A stretch of DNA of 64,000 nucleotides, taken from contig CAWJJQ010000013.1 of the NCBI GenBank assembly GCA_963843255.1, positions 1 through 64,000 of the forward strand, written 5' to 3'. Source of the stretch: Bog-159 sp963843255 (GTDB taxonomy: Bacteria > Acidobacteriota > Terriglobia > Bryobacterales > Bryobacteraceae). The translations under genes were made by a program, and so were the position numbers. Within the stretch, counting starts at the first letter, position 1, and each line of letters begins with the position of its first letter. Below the pieces are notes generated by a model that saw only the letters and a program-made list of their open reading frames with translations, was not told the DNA's origin and did not search any database. This document shows positions 35,299 through 43,625 of this stretch, one piece after another.

Positions 35299-35514
35299 AT
35301 GAAGAAGGCCGAGATAGCAAAACGCCTGGCCCGGCAGGCGGGCGTGACCAACGCCGAAGCCGCTGATCAGTTGGACCGCGTGGTTCACCGCATCCTCTCG
35401 CAGCTTAGGAAGGGCAAGCCGGCACCCTTACCCGGGTTGGGCAGATTTACGCCCGGACCGAAGGGATCCTACCGGTTCGAAGACGAGAAGCGAGGGAAAG
35501 ATGGGCGCAAATAA
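35299..35514 (+). CDS. Truncated HU/IHF-like DNA-binding protein
   Basis: The 71-residue product reads like HU up to the first beta strands: MKKAEIAKRLARQAGVTNAE forms the helical body and PLPGLGRFTPGPKG matches the PGFGTF turn. It then stops, missing most of the DNA-binding arm and the last helix (normal HU is about 90 residues). The tail is charged (FEDEKRGKDGRK). It overlaps the following HU-TIR gene by 14 bp, so the two are translationally coupled. Dimerisation with the HU part of that protein is an attractive guess. Confidence 0.75.
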   Translation: MKKAEIAKRLARQAGVTNAEAADQLDRVVHRILSQLRKGKPAPLPGLGRFTPGPKGSYRFEDEKRGKDGRK

Positions 35515-36070
35515 CCTGCGAACCGCCGGGCAGGTGGCGCGACTGGTCCGCCAGTGCCTGGCGGAGGGTGCCAGCGTGGAAATCGATGGCTTGGGTACGT
35601 TTGTGCCTGGCGCCCGGCGCGGGTTCCGATTTCTGCCGACCAATCGCCCGAAGGTCTTTGTGGCGTACGTGCAGGAAGACGCGGCCGCGGCGGAACGATT
35701 ATTCGATGGCTTGGCAGCGAGCGGTTTCGACCCCTGGCTGGACCGCCGCAAACTGTTGCCCGGACAGAACTGGCCGCGATCCATAGCGGAGGCCATAGAT
35801 ACAACGGATTTTTTTCTGGCCTGCTTTTCGCGCCGGTCCTTGACCAAGAAGGGTGGGTTTCAGGCTGAAATCCGGTACGCGCTGGAGTGCGCACGGAGTG
35901 TTCCCCTGGGCGACATCTTCCTCATTCCGGCGCGCCTGGATGCTTCGCCCGTGCCGCCACGCATCCAGCGGGAATTGCAGTATATCGACCTCTTTCCCGA
36001 CTGGGAGCGGGGCTTCCGCAGGATCGTGGACGCCATGCGGCGGCAGGCCAGACAGCGGGCAGCCGCCTGA
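35501..36070 (+). CDS. HU-like/TIR-domain fusion protein
   Basis: This 189-residue protein joins two modules. Residues 1-45 match the second half of an HU fold (QVARLVRQCL, then VEIDGLGTFVPG). Residues 50-180 form a TIR domain of the bacterial TIR_2 type: PKVFVAYVQEDAAAAERLF, box-2-like FDPWLDRRKLLPGQNW, and GGFQAEIRYALE with the putative catalytic Glu at residue 123. Bacterial TIR domains are often NAD-cleaving enzymes used in anti-phage defence. The ribosome site is GAGGGAAAG inside the upstream gene. I know of no described HU-TIR system. Whether the HU part binds DNA, a protein, or only dimerises is unknown. Confidence 0.78.
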   Translation: MGANNLRTAGQVARLVRQCLAEGASVEIDGLGTFVPGARRGFRFLPTNRPKVFVAYVQEDAAAAERLFDGLAASGFDPWLDRRKLLPGQNWPRSIAEAIDTTDFFLACFSRRSLTKKGGFQAEIRYALECARSVPLGDIFLIPARLDASPVPPRIQRELQYIDLFPDWERGFRRIVDAMRRQARQRAAA

Positions 36071-36167
36071 ACGCCAGCTCGTCTAATGTGCCGGCACGCA
36101 CGCATTGAGGTAACCGGGTAGATCGAGGGCGCGTCCATCCTTCCACCAGCTTTACCTGGGGATTACT

Positions 36168-37733
36168 ATGTCGTTGCTTCGTTTGCATTGGTTTGGCCTG
36201 GCGATAACTCTGGCCCAGATTCCGCTGATAGCGCAGATCGGCAATCCCGGCGGATATCCGCCCGGTCAACAGTATCCTCCAGGGGGCGTAGGCGGCGGCG
36301 GGATACCACTACCGCGACGCCATAAAAAACAAGACGAAAAGGTGCAACTGGACAGTACATCGGGAGTGCTGCGCAGCGTCATGAAGGATCAGGTGGTGGT
36401 GGAGGCGGACGATCATCGCATCCTGAATTTCAAGCGGACCGATAAAACCCAGTTCCTGAAGATGGGCAACGCGATGAAGCCGGCGGATCTGAAAGCGGGC
36501 GACTTGATCGAAGTGCAATCGACCGCGGACGACGAGGGTTTCATGACGGCGGTCAACGTGATCTGGCAGCAGGATGGAAGCCCCAAGGATCGGGAGCGCG
36601 CGGCGCAGCCGGTGGAGACTTCACTCGCCAAGAGTTCGAAGAGCAAGGATAGCGAGAACAAAGATAAGGGTAGCGACAAGGAGGCCGCGGCAGCGCCGCC
36701 GGAGACGGAGGCGGCTTCGTCTGATCCCCCCGCTAAGCCGGGGGCTCAGGCAGCGGCGCCCAACGCACCGGCGGCGAACGTGGACGATCCGAATCCGGCC
36801 GATCTGAATGCTCCCGTGAAGGAGGAAGTGAAGGCCGTGCAGATCGACGCGGACGATCAGGGACCGCCGGTTTTGCGGCGCGGCGGCAAGACGGTGCGCC
36901 GGGAGGCGGATCCCGCACCCGCCCCAGCGGCCGCTCCTGGTTCACCCGCCCCGCAGGCTCCGGCTCCGCAACTGGTAGCCAGGAACGAAGCGCCACCGCG
37001 GGGCGCGCGCGAGCCGGCGGTTACGGGTCCGCAGCGCCCGGAAGAAGTAGTGATCGAAAAGGCGCGGGACGCTTCCGGATCGTTCCTCGATACGCTGCCA
37101 AACTATTTCTGCCAGGAACTCATGACCCGCTACCAGAGCGAATCGCAGCGCGCCAACTGGCAGCCGCTGGACGTGGTTTCGATGGCGCTGGTTTATGAGA
37201 ACGGCAAGGAGAGCTACCGTAACCTGGCCATTAACGGCAAGCCCATCAAGAAGAGCATGGAGGATATGGGAGGGGCTTGGTCCACCGGCGAATTCGGCAG
37301 CGTGCTGGCGGATCTTTTTTCCCCGGCTACGGCGGCGGACTTCGAGTTCCGAAAAGAGTCGCGAACTGCCGGGCGGGCTTCGATGGTCTACGATTTCGCG
37401 GTGGAACGGGAGCATTCGCACTGGCGGATCATGGTGGCTTCGCAACTGATCCAGCCGCCGTACAAGGGGTCGGTATGGATCGACAAGGAGACCAACCGGG
37501 TGCTGCGCATCGAGATGCAGGCGGTCAAGATTCCGGATGCGTTTCCCACCGACCAGGTGGAAATGGCGGTGGATTACCAGTTTTTGGGGTTTGCCGACAG
37601 GAAGTATCTGGTTCCCGTTCACGCCGAGACCCTGGGGTGCCAGCGCGACACGCAGACTTGCAGCCGCAATGCTATCGATTTTCGGAATTACCACAAGTAT
37701 TCGGGGGAAGCTACCATCACGTTTGATAAGTAA
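36168..37733 (+). CDS. Secreted protein of unknown function with charged low-complexity linker
   Basis: The 521-residue product has an N-terminal hydrophobic signal (HWFGLAITLAQIPLIAQ) and a Pro/Gly-rich stretch. A small beta domain follows near residues 62-135 (VVVEADDHRILNFKRTDKTQ) that resembles DUF5666-like repeats. A long Lys/Ala/Pro-rich linker (about 150-300) leads to a C-terminal domain of about 210 residues with two Cys near the end (LGCQRDTQTC). I do not recognise the C-terminal domain, though it looks like secreted proteins common in Acidobacteriota. It is followed after 103 bp by a Tat-exported oxidoreductase on the same strand. Confidence 0.65.
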   Translation: MSLLRLHWFGLAITLAQIPLIAQIGNPGGYPPGQQYPPGGVGGGGIPLPRRHKKQDEKVQLDSTSGVLRSVMKDQVVVEADDHRILNFKRTDKTQFLKMGNAMKPADLKAGDLIEVQSTADDEGFMTAVNVIWQQDGSPKDRERAAQPVETSLAKSSKSKDSENKDKGSDKEAAAAPPETEAASSDPPAKPGAQAAAPNAPAANVDDPNPADLNAPVKEEVKAVQIDADDQGPPVLRRGGKTVRREADPAPAPAAAPGSPAPQAPAPQLVARNEAPPRGAREPAVTGPQRPEEVVIEKARDASGSFLDTLPNYFCQELMTRYQSESQRANWQPLDVVSMALVYENGKESYRNLAINGKPIKKSMEDMGGAWSTGEFGSVLADLFSPATAADFEFRKESRTAGRASMVYDFAVEREHSHWRIMVASQLIQPPYKGSVWIDKETNRVLRIEMQAVKIPDAFPTDQVEMAVDYQFLGFADRKYLVPVHAETLGCQRDTQTCSRNAIDFRNYHKYSGEATITFDK

Positions 37734-37836
37734 GATGGCGCAACTGAAGCTCAATGCCACTGAGTTTTTGAACGCCGGCGCGATTGCAAGTGGGCTCTTA
37801 GCCCCGCCCCGCCGCGGTTTATGATACCGTCGAGTC

Positions 37837-39180
37837 ATGCAAAATTCGGATGGTATTACCCGTAGAAATCTGCTCAGAAAATCTAGCTTGCTGGGCGCCG
37901 GGGCATCCGCCTTATCCCTGCTGCAGCCGCGCACCGCGCGCGCCGCGGCCGGCGACCGGATTAAGGCCGGTCTGGTAGGTTGCGGCGGACGCGGCACCCA
38001 AGCCGCGGTCGACCTGCTTACCGGCAACGAGCACGTCGAACTTGTGTCCATGGCCGACGTCTTCGAAGACCACCTCGAACAGTCCCTCGGCCGCTTGCGC
38101 GATCCCAAATTCCTGGGCCGCTACGCCGGCATCGTGGTGGAGCGCAATGGCCAGCCCAAAGAGATGTCCGCGGAGGACCTGGTCGCCTCCATCCAGCCGC
38201 GCGTCCGCGTCGAGCCCGACCACCATTTCACCGGCTTCGAAGCCTATCAGAAGCTGCTGGCTTCCGATATCGATGTCGTCATGCTATGTACCCCGCCCGG
38301 GTTCCGTCCCATGCATTTCGAGGCGGCGGTCAATGCCGGCAAACATGTGTTCACGGAAAAGCCCATCGCCACCGACCCCGTAGGCGCGCGCCGCTTCATC
38401 GCCGCTGGAAAACTGGCCGCCGAACGCAAACTGACTGTGGTTTCCGGCGCCCAGCGCCGCGCTCATCGCGAGTATATGGAGACCGTCCAGAAGATCCACG
38501 ACGGCGCCATCGGGGAGATCACCGCCCTTTATGCCAACTATCTCAGCGGCCCCGTCTTTCACGCCGATCGCCGCGACCCCAAATGGGGCGATATGGAATG
38601 GCAGCTCCGTAACTGGTATTCCTTCATCTGGATCTGCGGCGACCAGATTGTCGAACAGCACTTCCACAATATCGATTTCATGAACTGGGTGATGGGCGCC
38701 CATCCGGAAAAGGTGGTCGCATCCGGCGGCGCGGCTTGGCGCCCGCGCGAGGACCTGTACGGCAACATCTATGATCACATGACCTCCGATTTCACCTATC
38801 CCAACGGCGTGCGCCTCAGCAGCCATTGCCGGCAGTATCCGAAGGGTGTTTACAGCAACGTGAGCGACCTGATCGTAGGCGCCAAAGGCCACAGCACCGG
38901 TCTGGATATGGGCGCCAAGGGGATCAATCCGTATGTGCAGGAGCACATCAACATGATCCGCAGTATCCGCGGCGACGGCCCGTATTTGAATTACGCGACG
39001 CCTATCGCCGAAAGCACCCTGACCGCCATTATGGCGCGCGAATCCGCCTACTCCGGCCTGGAAATCACCTGGGACCAGATCATGAATTCACAGCAGGACC
39101 TGTTCCCCAAGGCCTTCGGATACGACGCCAAAATCGACCCGCCGCCATTGCCCGTACCTGGCACCTACAAGTTTCTTTAA
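37837..39180 (+). CDS. Tat-exported Gfo/Idh/MocA-family oxidoreductase
   Basis: A 447-residue NAD(P)-dependent oxidoreductase with a twin-arginine signal (ITRRNLLRKSSLLGAGASAL). The Rossmann motif is KAGLVGCGGRGTQA, and the family Glu-Lys-Pro motif is VFTEKPIATDP. HFHNIDFMNWVMG supplies the usual catalytic His/Asp region. Exported Gfo/Idh proteins of this length are common in Acidobacteria and Planctomycetes, where they act on sugars in the periplasm, usually with tightly bound cofactor. No sugar-specific neighbour is seen, so the substrate is open. Confidence 0.88.
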   Translation: MQNSDGITRRNLLRKSSLLGAGASALSLLQPRTARAAAGDRIKAGLVGCGGRGTQAAVDLLTGNEHVELVSMADVFEDHLEQSLGRLRDPKFLGRYAGIVVERNGQPKEMSAEDLVASIQPRVRVEPDHHFTGFEAYQKLLASDIDVVMLCTPPGFRPMHFEAAVNAGKHVFTEKPIATDPVGARRFIAAGKLAAERKLTVVSGAQRRAHREYMETVQKIHDGAIGEITALYANYLSGPVFHADRRDPKWGDMEWQLRNWYSFIWICGDQIVEQHFHNIDFMNWVMGAHPEKVVASGGAAWRPREDLYGNIYDHMTSDFTYPNGVRLSSHCRQYPKGVYSNVSDLIVGAKGHSTGLDMGAKGINPYVQEHINMIRSIRGDGPYLNYATPIAESTLTAIMARESAYSGLEITWDQIMNSQQDLFPKAFGYDAKIDPPPLPVPGTYKFL

Positions 39181-39182
39181 AA

Positions 39183-39230
39183 GCACAAAGGGACGTGTGC
39201 CCGCGCCCCGTTTTGCGCGGTTCCTAAAAA
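39183..39230. repeat. Shortened relative of the 96-bp tandem repeat unit
   Basis: GCACAAAGGGACGTGTGCCC matches GTGCAAAGGGGCGTGTGTCC of the tandem unit at 53 kb, and CCCCGTTTTGCGCGGTTCCTAAAA matches the unit's CCCCGTTTTGCGCGAATTGCTAAAA (quoted in pieces). About 55 bp between the two parts is missing. It abuts dispersed repeat copy C. Confidence 0.5.
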
Positions 39231-39281
39231 GTGGGGCAGGCCCCATCTTGAGCAATGCCCTGCGGAGGCCTCTCAGGCCGA
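39231..39281. repeat. Dispersed two-hairpin intergenic repeat, copy C
   Basis: GTGGGGCAGGCCCC is followed by a spacer and the small inverted repeat AGGCCT-CTC-AGGCC near 39266-39279. It lies between convergent genes and supplies the last codons and stop of the patatin gene. Confidence 0.5.
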
Positions 39282-40433
39282 CCCAAAAAGAAACGCCTCG
39301 ATCTCCGCAATCCGCCGCTCCGCGTCGCCATATCCAATATCGATCAAATCATTCGTGTACTTCGAAGTGAACAGCAGATAGCTCATCAGGTCCGCGCATG
39401 AAGCCGCATCCCGCCCCAGGCTGTTGATGAAGTACTGGATCAGGTACGGCATGTCCTTCTGGTGCTGCTCCGCCAAGTGCGACAAATCCACCGAAGGCGT
39501 AATCAGCAGCGTCTTGAGCGGACGCATCTTTTCGCATCCCTCGGTCCCCGAATCGCTGATGCGGCCGTCGCTCAGCAACTCGTTCAACCGCTCCAGGTGC
39601 TCGATGTCGGTAGCCAGGTGATCCAGGAACATCACGTTGAACAGAACTCCCATCACCTGCGCCACCGACGGGTCCGTGGGGTCCGTGGCTTCCTCCTGAT
39701 GTTCAAGCTTCTCGCACCGCACCCCTATGGCCACGATTTTCTGCGCGCCCAACCGCACCACCGGACTCAGCGGTTGCTGCAGGCGTACACAGCCGTCGCC
39801 AAAAAAGGCGGTGCCTTGCGCGATCTGCAGCTTGACCGGCCGGAACACCAGCGGGATCGCCGCCGAAGCGCAAATATGGTCGACCGTGATCTTCGTAGCC
39901 AGCGTCACCCGCCGGCGCCGGTTCCATACCGGATGGCCCTTCTTCCCTTGAATGAACAGATAGCTCTTTCCCGAATTGTAGTTGGTCGCCGAAATCGCCA
40001 GCGCATAAAGGTACCCGCGCTTGATGTTGGCCTCGATCCGGCTGCAATCCAGATGCGCCGCCAGAAAATGGCGCAAAGGAGTCGCGTCTAACAGGGAACG
40101 CGCGTTTCCGCCGCCCAGAAAGCCACCGAAGGAGAGGTCCAGGATCCACGTCAAGGAGTTTTGGGCTTGCGTCATCACGTCGCAGCGAAAGACGTCCGAG
40201 GGTTTGAGGTCGGCCCAAAGCCGCGCCAGGGTCTCGGTGGATGAAGAAAAATCGTCGCTGCCGGCCGCCACCGCGCAGCCATTGATGGCTCCCGCGGATG
40301 CGCCTCCCACAATTTGAAAGGGGCTGCCGCGCGCGCGAATCCGTTTCAACTCCCCGATGCGTTTGAGAACACCGGCTTGATAAGCGCCGCGCGCCCCGCC
40401 CCCGGTCATCACTAGTCCAAGCACGTTGTCCAT
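39273..40433 (-). CDS. Patatin-like phospholipase
   Basis: The 386-residue protein starts with the oxyanion motif GLVMTGGGARGAYQAG and has the nucleophile elbow GGASAGAING (GxSxG) near residue 46. The catalytic Asp fits FFGDGCVRL (DG motif). These define a Ser/Asp-dyad lipid acyl hydrolase. No signal peptide is seen, so it should act in the cytoplasm or at the inner membrane. Patatins can be phage-defence effectors (CapV), but no cyclase or other CBASS gene is adjacent, so a lipid-turnover role is more likely. Its 3' end lies in dispersed repeat C. Confidence 0.88.
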   Translation of the reverse strand: MDNVLGLVMTGGGARGAYQAGVLKRIGELKRIRARGSPFQIVGGASAGAINGCAVAAGSDDFSSSTETLARLWADLKPSDVFRCDVMTQAQNSLTWILDLSFGGFLGGGNARSLLDATPLRHFLAAHLDCSRIEANIKRGYLYALAISATNYNSGKSYLFIQGKKGHPVWNRRRRVTLATKITVDHICASAAIPLVFRPVKLQIAQGTAFFGDGCVRLQQPLSPVVRLGAQKIVAIGVRCEKLEHQEEATDPTDPSVAQVMGVLFNVMFLDHLATDIEHLERLNELLSDGRISDSGTEGCEKMRPLKTLLITPSVDLSHLAEQHQKDMPYLIQYFINSLGRDAASCADLMSYLLFTSKYTNDLIDIGYGDAERRIAEIEAFLFGSA

Positions 40434-40492
40434 CTTTCAGGACTCCGATCGCTGTTTATTTTACCAGTGATTCGCCTCCGGTAGTCTGAATA

Positions 40493-40888
40493 TTAACTCT
40501 TGCGCCGCGGTGGCATCGCCGGGCCGGGCGGACAAGCTGGACCACAGGATTTCGTGCAAACGTGCTCCGGGAACATCTGCCCGAACGTGCGGACCAGGTA
40601 AGCCTTCGCGCCCTGCCTGCTGTTGAATTCCTTGCCGCCGTTCAGCCACCGCCCCCAGTGCCGCGCCGCGAACATTCCGCTGCGCAGCCGCGTGACCCGC
40701 GAGTAAATCGGACCGTCGCGAGTATGGTGGATGAAATTATATGGTTCGATAGAACAAAGCGTTTCCCTGCACGCCTGGCATATCAGCAGGTGTTCTTCCA
40801 CGGCAGCCGTGCGAGTGGGAGAGAGCTTTCCTAGAGAGAATTCTTCCAGGTGCTCCGGGGACAGATGCTCATCGGGCGGGTATTGCAT
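40493..40888 (-). CDS. Small protein with anti-sigma-like zinc-finger segment
   Basis: The start at the ATG 40886-40888 gives 131 residues. Near the N terminus AAVEEHLLICQACRETL has the His-x3-Cys-x2-Cys spacing of zinc-binding anti-sigma factors. Unlike those, there is no membrane segment and no sigma factor gene beside it. The C-terminal half is Cys/Pro-rich (CTKSCGPACPPGP). It may be a stand-alone cytoplasmic zinc protein. The region between it and the BMC gene holds a 16-bp-spaced direct repeat (GTACTAGG at 40992 and 41008). Confidence 0.55.
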   Translation of the reverse strand: MQYPPDEHLSPEHLEEFSLGKLSPTRTAAVEEHLLICQACRETLCSIEPYNFIHHTRDGPIYSRVTRLRSGMFAARHWGRWLNGGKEFNSRQGAKAYLVRTFGQMFPEHVCTKSCGPACPPGPAMPPRRKS

Positions 40889-41093
40889 GTGTGCTCCAAA
40901 CCGCCAACAATTCGCTCCTCGCTCATCATACCTCACGAGACGCGATTTAGCAGTTTAAGGCCTTGATAAGTCTTTACGAACGCTACCTAAAGTACTAGGC
41001 GTCTTTCGTACTAGGGCCTTCGCCGTAGCTCCGGGAAATCCGCCTGCGCCGGTTCTGTGATAGGGTAGAGTTTCATTTCGCACTGGAGGCAAA

Positions 41094-41387
41094 ATGGAGG
41101 CCCTTGGCCTGATTGAAACGAAAGGACTAACGGGCGCGATCGAAGCTGCCGATGCCATGGTGAAGACCGCCAACGTGGTGCTCACCGGCAAGGAATTCAT
41201 CGGCGCGGGATACGTTGTCGTGAGCGTGCGGGGGGATGTAGGCGCGGTCAAAGCCGCCACCGACGCGGGTGCCGCGGCCGCCCGCCGTGTCGGCGAGCTG
41301 GTGGCCGTGCATGTGATCCCCGCCCCGCATGAGGAAATCGAAAAGGTGTTGCCCGGCGCTGGCCCGGTCAAAAAATCGCTCGGCTGA
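41094..41387 (+). CDS. Bacterial microcompartment hexameric shell protein (BMC-H)
   Basis: A 97-residue single BMC domain with the canonical MEALGLIETKGLTGAIEAAD start and the pore-loop region KEFIGAGYVVVSVRGDVGAV. These proteins form hexagonal tiles of the protein shell around metabolosomes or carboxysomes. A ribosome site (GGAGGC) precedes the ATG. The stop overlaps the start of the aldehyde dehydrogenase gene, so shell and cargo enzyme are translated together. No pentamer (EutN/CcmL) or trimer (BMC-T) gene is in the window, so the vertex proteins must come from elsewhere if closed shells form. Confidence 0.94.
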   Translation: MEALGLIETKGLTGAIEAADAMVKTANVVLTGKEFIGAGYVVVSVRGDVGAVKAATDAGAAAARRVGELVAVHVIPAPHEEIEKVLPGAGPVKKSLG

Positions 41388-43102
41388 TGCTCGAAGACAA
41401 AGACCTCGTTTCCATTCAAGAGGTCCGGACCAAGGTCGAAAAGGCCTACGCCGCCTGGCAGAAGTACCGTGCCTTCAGTCAGGAACAGGTGGACGCCGTC
41501 GTCGAACGCATGGCCGCCGCGGGCCGCGCTAACGCCGAAAAGCTGGCGGCCATGGCGGTCGATGAGACCGGCTATGGCAACGTCAAAGATAAAATCGCCA
41601 AAAATCTGCTGAACGCCGACTTGCTGCCGCGAAAAATGCGCGGCATGCGCACTATCGGTTTCCTGCGCGAGATCCCGGAAGAAAAGATCGTCGAGTACGC
41701 CGTCCCCGTAGGCGTAGTCGCCGCCATCCTGCCCACCACTAATCCGACTTCCACCGCCATCTATAAGATCCTGATCTCCCTGAAAGCCGGCAACGCCATC
41801 GTTCTGAGCCCGCATCCGCGCGCGGTGAAATGTACCTGCGCTACCGCCGATCTGCTTTATCGCGCGGCCCTCGAAGCCGGCGCACCCGAAGAGATTATCC
41901 AGTGCCTCGGCTATGCCAGCCTCGACGGCACCAACGCCCTCATGCGCCACGAGCGCACCGGCGTGATCCTTTCCACCGGTGGCCACGGCATCGTGCACGC
42001 GGCCTATTCGAGCGGCAATCCGGCCTTCGGCGTGGGTCCGGGAAATGTGCCCGTGCTGATCGAACGCACCGCCGACGTTACCGATGCCATCGCCAAGGTG
42101 ATCGAAGGCAAGTCCTTTGATTACGGCACGGTATGCTCCAGCGAGCAGGCCATCGTGGTGGAGGATGTATTAAAGGATCGCGTGCTGGCCGCCCTGAAAG
42201 CCGGCAAGGCGCATTTCTGTAACGCGGAACAAAAGCAGGCCCTCGGCCGCTTACTGGTGACCTCGAACTGGACCATCAATCCCGCATGCGTCGGACAGTC
42301 GCCCACCAAGATCGCTGGCATGGCCGGTTTCAGCATCCCGCCCGATACATCCATCCTGGTGGCTGAACTGGACGGGGTGGGCAAACAGCATCCGCTTTCC
42401 ATGGAGAAGCTGTCGCCGGTGCTGGCACTGTACTGGGTGAAAGATTTCGCCGCCGGCATGGGAATCTGCGAGAGCCTGCTGCGCTTCGGCGGCCTGGGCC
42501 ACACTTGCGCCATCTATTCCCAGGACGATGCGCGCATCCGTGAATACGCCGCACGCATGCCCGCGAATCGCGTGCTGGTGAATACGCCGGCCCCCCAGGG
42601 ATCCACCGGCATCACCACCAACGTGTTTCCCTCTATGACCTTGGGATGCGGCGCCGCCGCCGGTAATATCACGAGCGACAATGTGGGGCCGCAGCATCTT
42701 TACAACATCAAGCGGCTGGCCTATGCCGTGCGCACCCCCGCCGAAGCGTTCGCGGGTAACGCGGCGGCCGTTCCCGCCGTCGCCGCTGCTCCGCCGCGCA
42801 CGTTGATCGCCGCCGAAATTGTGGACCGCTTCCTGGCCCGCCGCGGTGTACCGCCTGCCGCTCCCGCCGCGCCGCCACCCGCACCACCGCCGCCTGCGCC
42901 TCCGCCTGCCCCCGCGCATAGCTGCTCCTGCGCCGCCCCGGCTCCCGCGCCCCCTAAACCGCAGATTGTGGACTTTGTCTGCGAGGAAGACGTGCGCAAC
43001 GCCATCAAACAATCGCGGAAAATTTACATCGGCCCCAAGACCATCGTGACCCCATCAGCCCGCGATTTGGCCTCACCCTCTGATATTCTAGTGTTGGCTT
43101 GA
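41387..43102 (+). CDS. CoA-acylating aldehyde dehydrogenase (EutE/PduP-like) with C-terminal extension
   Basis: The 571-residue enzyme should convert an aldehyde to acyl-CoA with NAD+. Motifs include PTTNPTSTAIYKILISLKAG (read near residue 120) and the catalytic Cys250 in FDYGTVCSSEQ. The catalytic part ends near residue 460. A Pro/Ala-rich linker with a CSC triplet follows (about 485-525), and then a terminal segment of about 45 residues: CEEDVRNAIKQSRKIYIGPK and TIVTPSARDLASPSDILVLA. The first helix of that segment could be an encapsulation peptide. Classic PduP/EutE carry theirs at the N terminus, so this arrangement is different. The start overlaps the BMC-H stop by 1 bp. Confidence 0.92.
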   Translation: MLEDKDLVSIQEVRTKVEKAYAAWQKYRAFSQEQVDAVVERMAAAGRANAEKLAAMAVDETGYGNVKDKIAKNLLNADLLPRKMRGMRTIGFLREIPEEKIVEYAVPVGVVAAILPTTNPTSTAIYKILISLKAGNAIVLSPHPRAVKCTCATADLLYRAALEAGAPEEIIQCLGYASLDGTNALMRHERTGVILSTGGHGIVHAAYSSGNPAFGVGPGNVPVLIERTADVTDAIAKVIEGKSFDYGTVCSSEQAIVVEDVLKDRVLAALKAGKAHFCNAEQKQALGRLLVTSNWTINPACVGQSPTKIAGMAGFSIPPDTSILVAELDGVGKQHPLSMEKLSPVLALYWVKDFAAGMGICESLLRFGGLGHTCAIYSQDDARIREYAARMPANRVLVNTPAPQGSTGITTNVFPSMTLGCGAAAGNITSDNVGPQHLYNIKRLAYAVRTPAEAFAGNAAAVPAVAAAPPRTLIAAEIVDRFLARRGVPPAAPAAPPPAPPPPAPPPAPAHSCSCAAPAPAPPKPQIVDFVCEEDVRNAIKQSRKIYIGPKTIVTPSARDLASPSDILVLA

Positions 43103-43119
43103 GCGCAAAGGTGCACCTC

Positions 43120-43617
43120 ATGGATTTAAATCTGGACACACTAAAGCACGAGATCGTCGAATACCTCGAGCATTCGGAATTCGCCATCTTCCGCTCCGCT
43201 CCGGGCGGATTGGAAGGCCTGCCCTTGGTGCTTTGGGACGCCGAGCGTTTTCCCGATTACCAGATGTTCCTCGACGCCGCCCGTAAAATCGGCGCCAAGA
43301 TGATCCTGTTCGCCTCCCGCGAATTTGAAGCGCCCGAAATCGACGACGCCATCGAAGAGCTCGACGAGTGCGATCTTACCCGCGAAGAGCGCCGCGACCT
43401 GGAATCCCGTCTGCGCGAGCTGCGCGTGCACGAAGGCGTCACCTGCTCCCTGGAGCTGGCCTTCGATCATCACGCCCGCATGTACGTGTATGAAGTCCGT
43501 CCCGACTGGTACGACGAATTCCTGAGCATCGGTGAAGAGATCGCCGTACACCTGCCCACCGGCGGTCAGGGCGAGCAGGAAGACGACGGTTCTTTCGGCT
43601 ATTTCTCGAACAACTGA
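43120..43617 (+). CDS. Conserved-looking acidic protein of unknown function in the microcompartment operon
   Basis: The ATG at 43120 follows AAAGGTG and gives 165 acidic residues (MDLNLDTLKHEIVEYLEHSE). It looks alpha/beta, with a possible redox or binding region FRSAPGGLEGLPLVLWDAER and a charged helix rich in Glu/Arg (ECDLTREERRDLESRLREL). No domain is recognised. It starts 17 bp after the aldehyde dehydrogenase stop and ends 8 bp before recJ, so it is in one transcription unit with both. It could belong to the microcompartment or simply be a housekeeping neighbour of recJ. Confidence 0.65.
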   Translation: MDLNLDTLKHEIVEYLEHSEFAIFRSAPGGLEGLPLVLWDAERFPDYQMFLDAARKIGAKMILFASREFEAPEIDDAIEELDECDLTREERRDLESRLRELRVHEGVTCSLELAFDHHARMYVYEVRPDWYDEFLSIGEEIAVHLPTGGQGEQEDDGSFGYFSNN

Positions 43618-43625
43618 CGCGCCGC

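Noticed and set aside
39273..40433. Patatin as a CBASS (CapV) effector
   Set aside because: No nucleotide cyclase or accessory defence gene is adjacent; the motifs fit an ordinary phospholipase.
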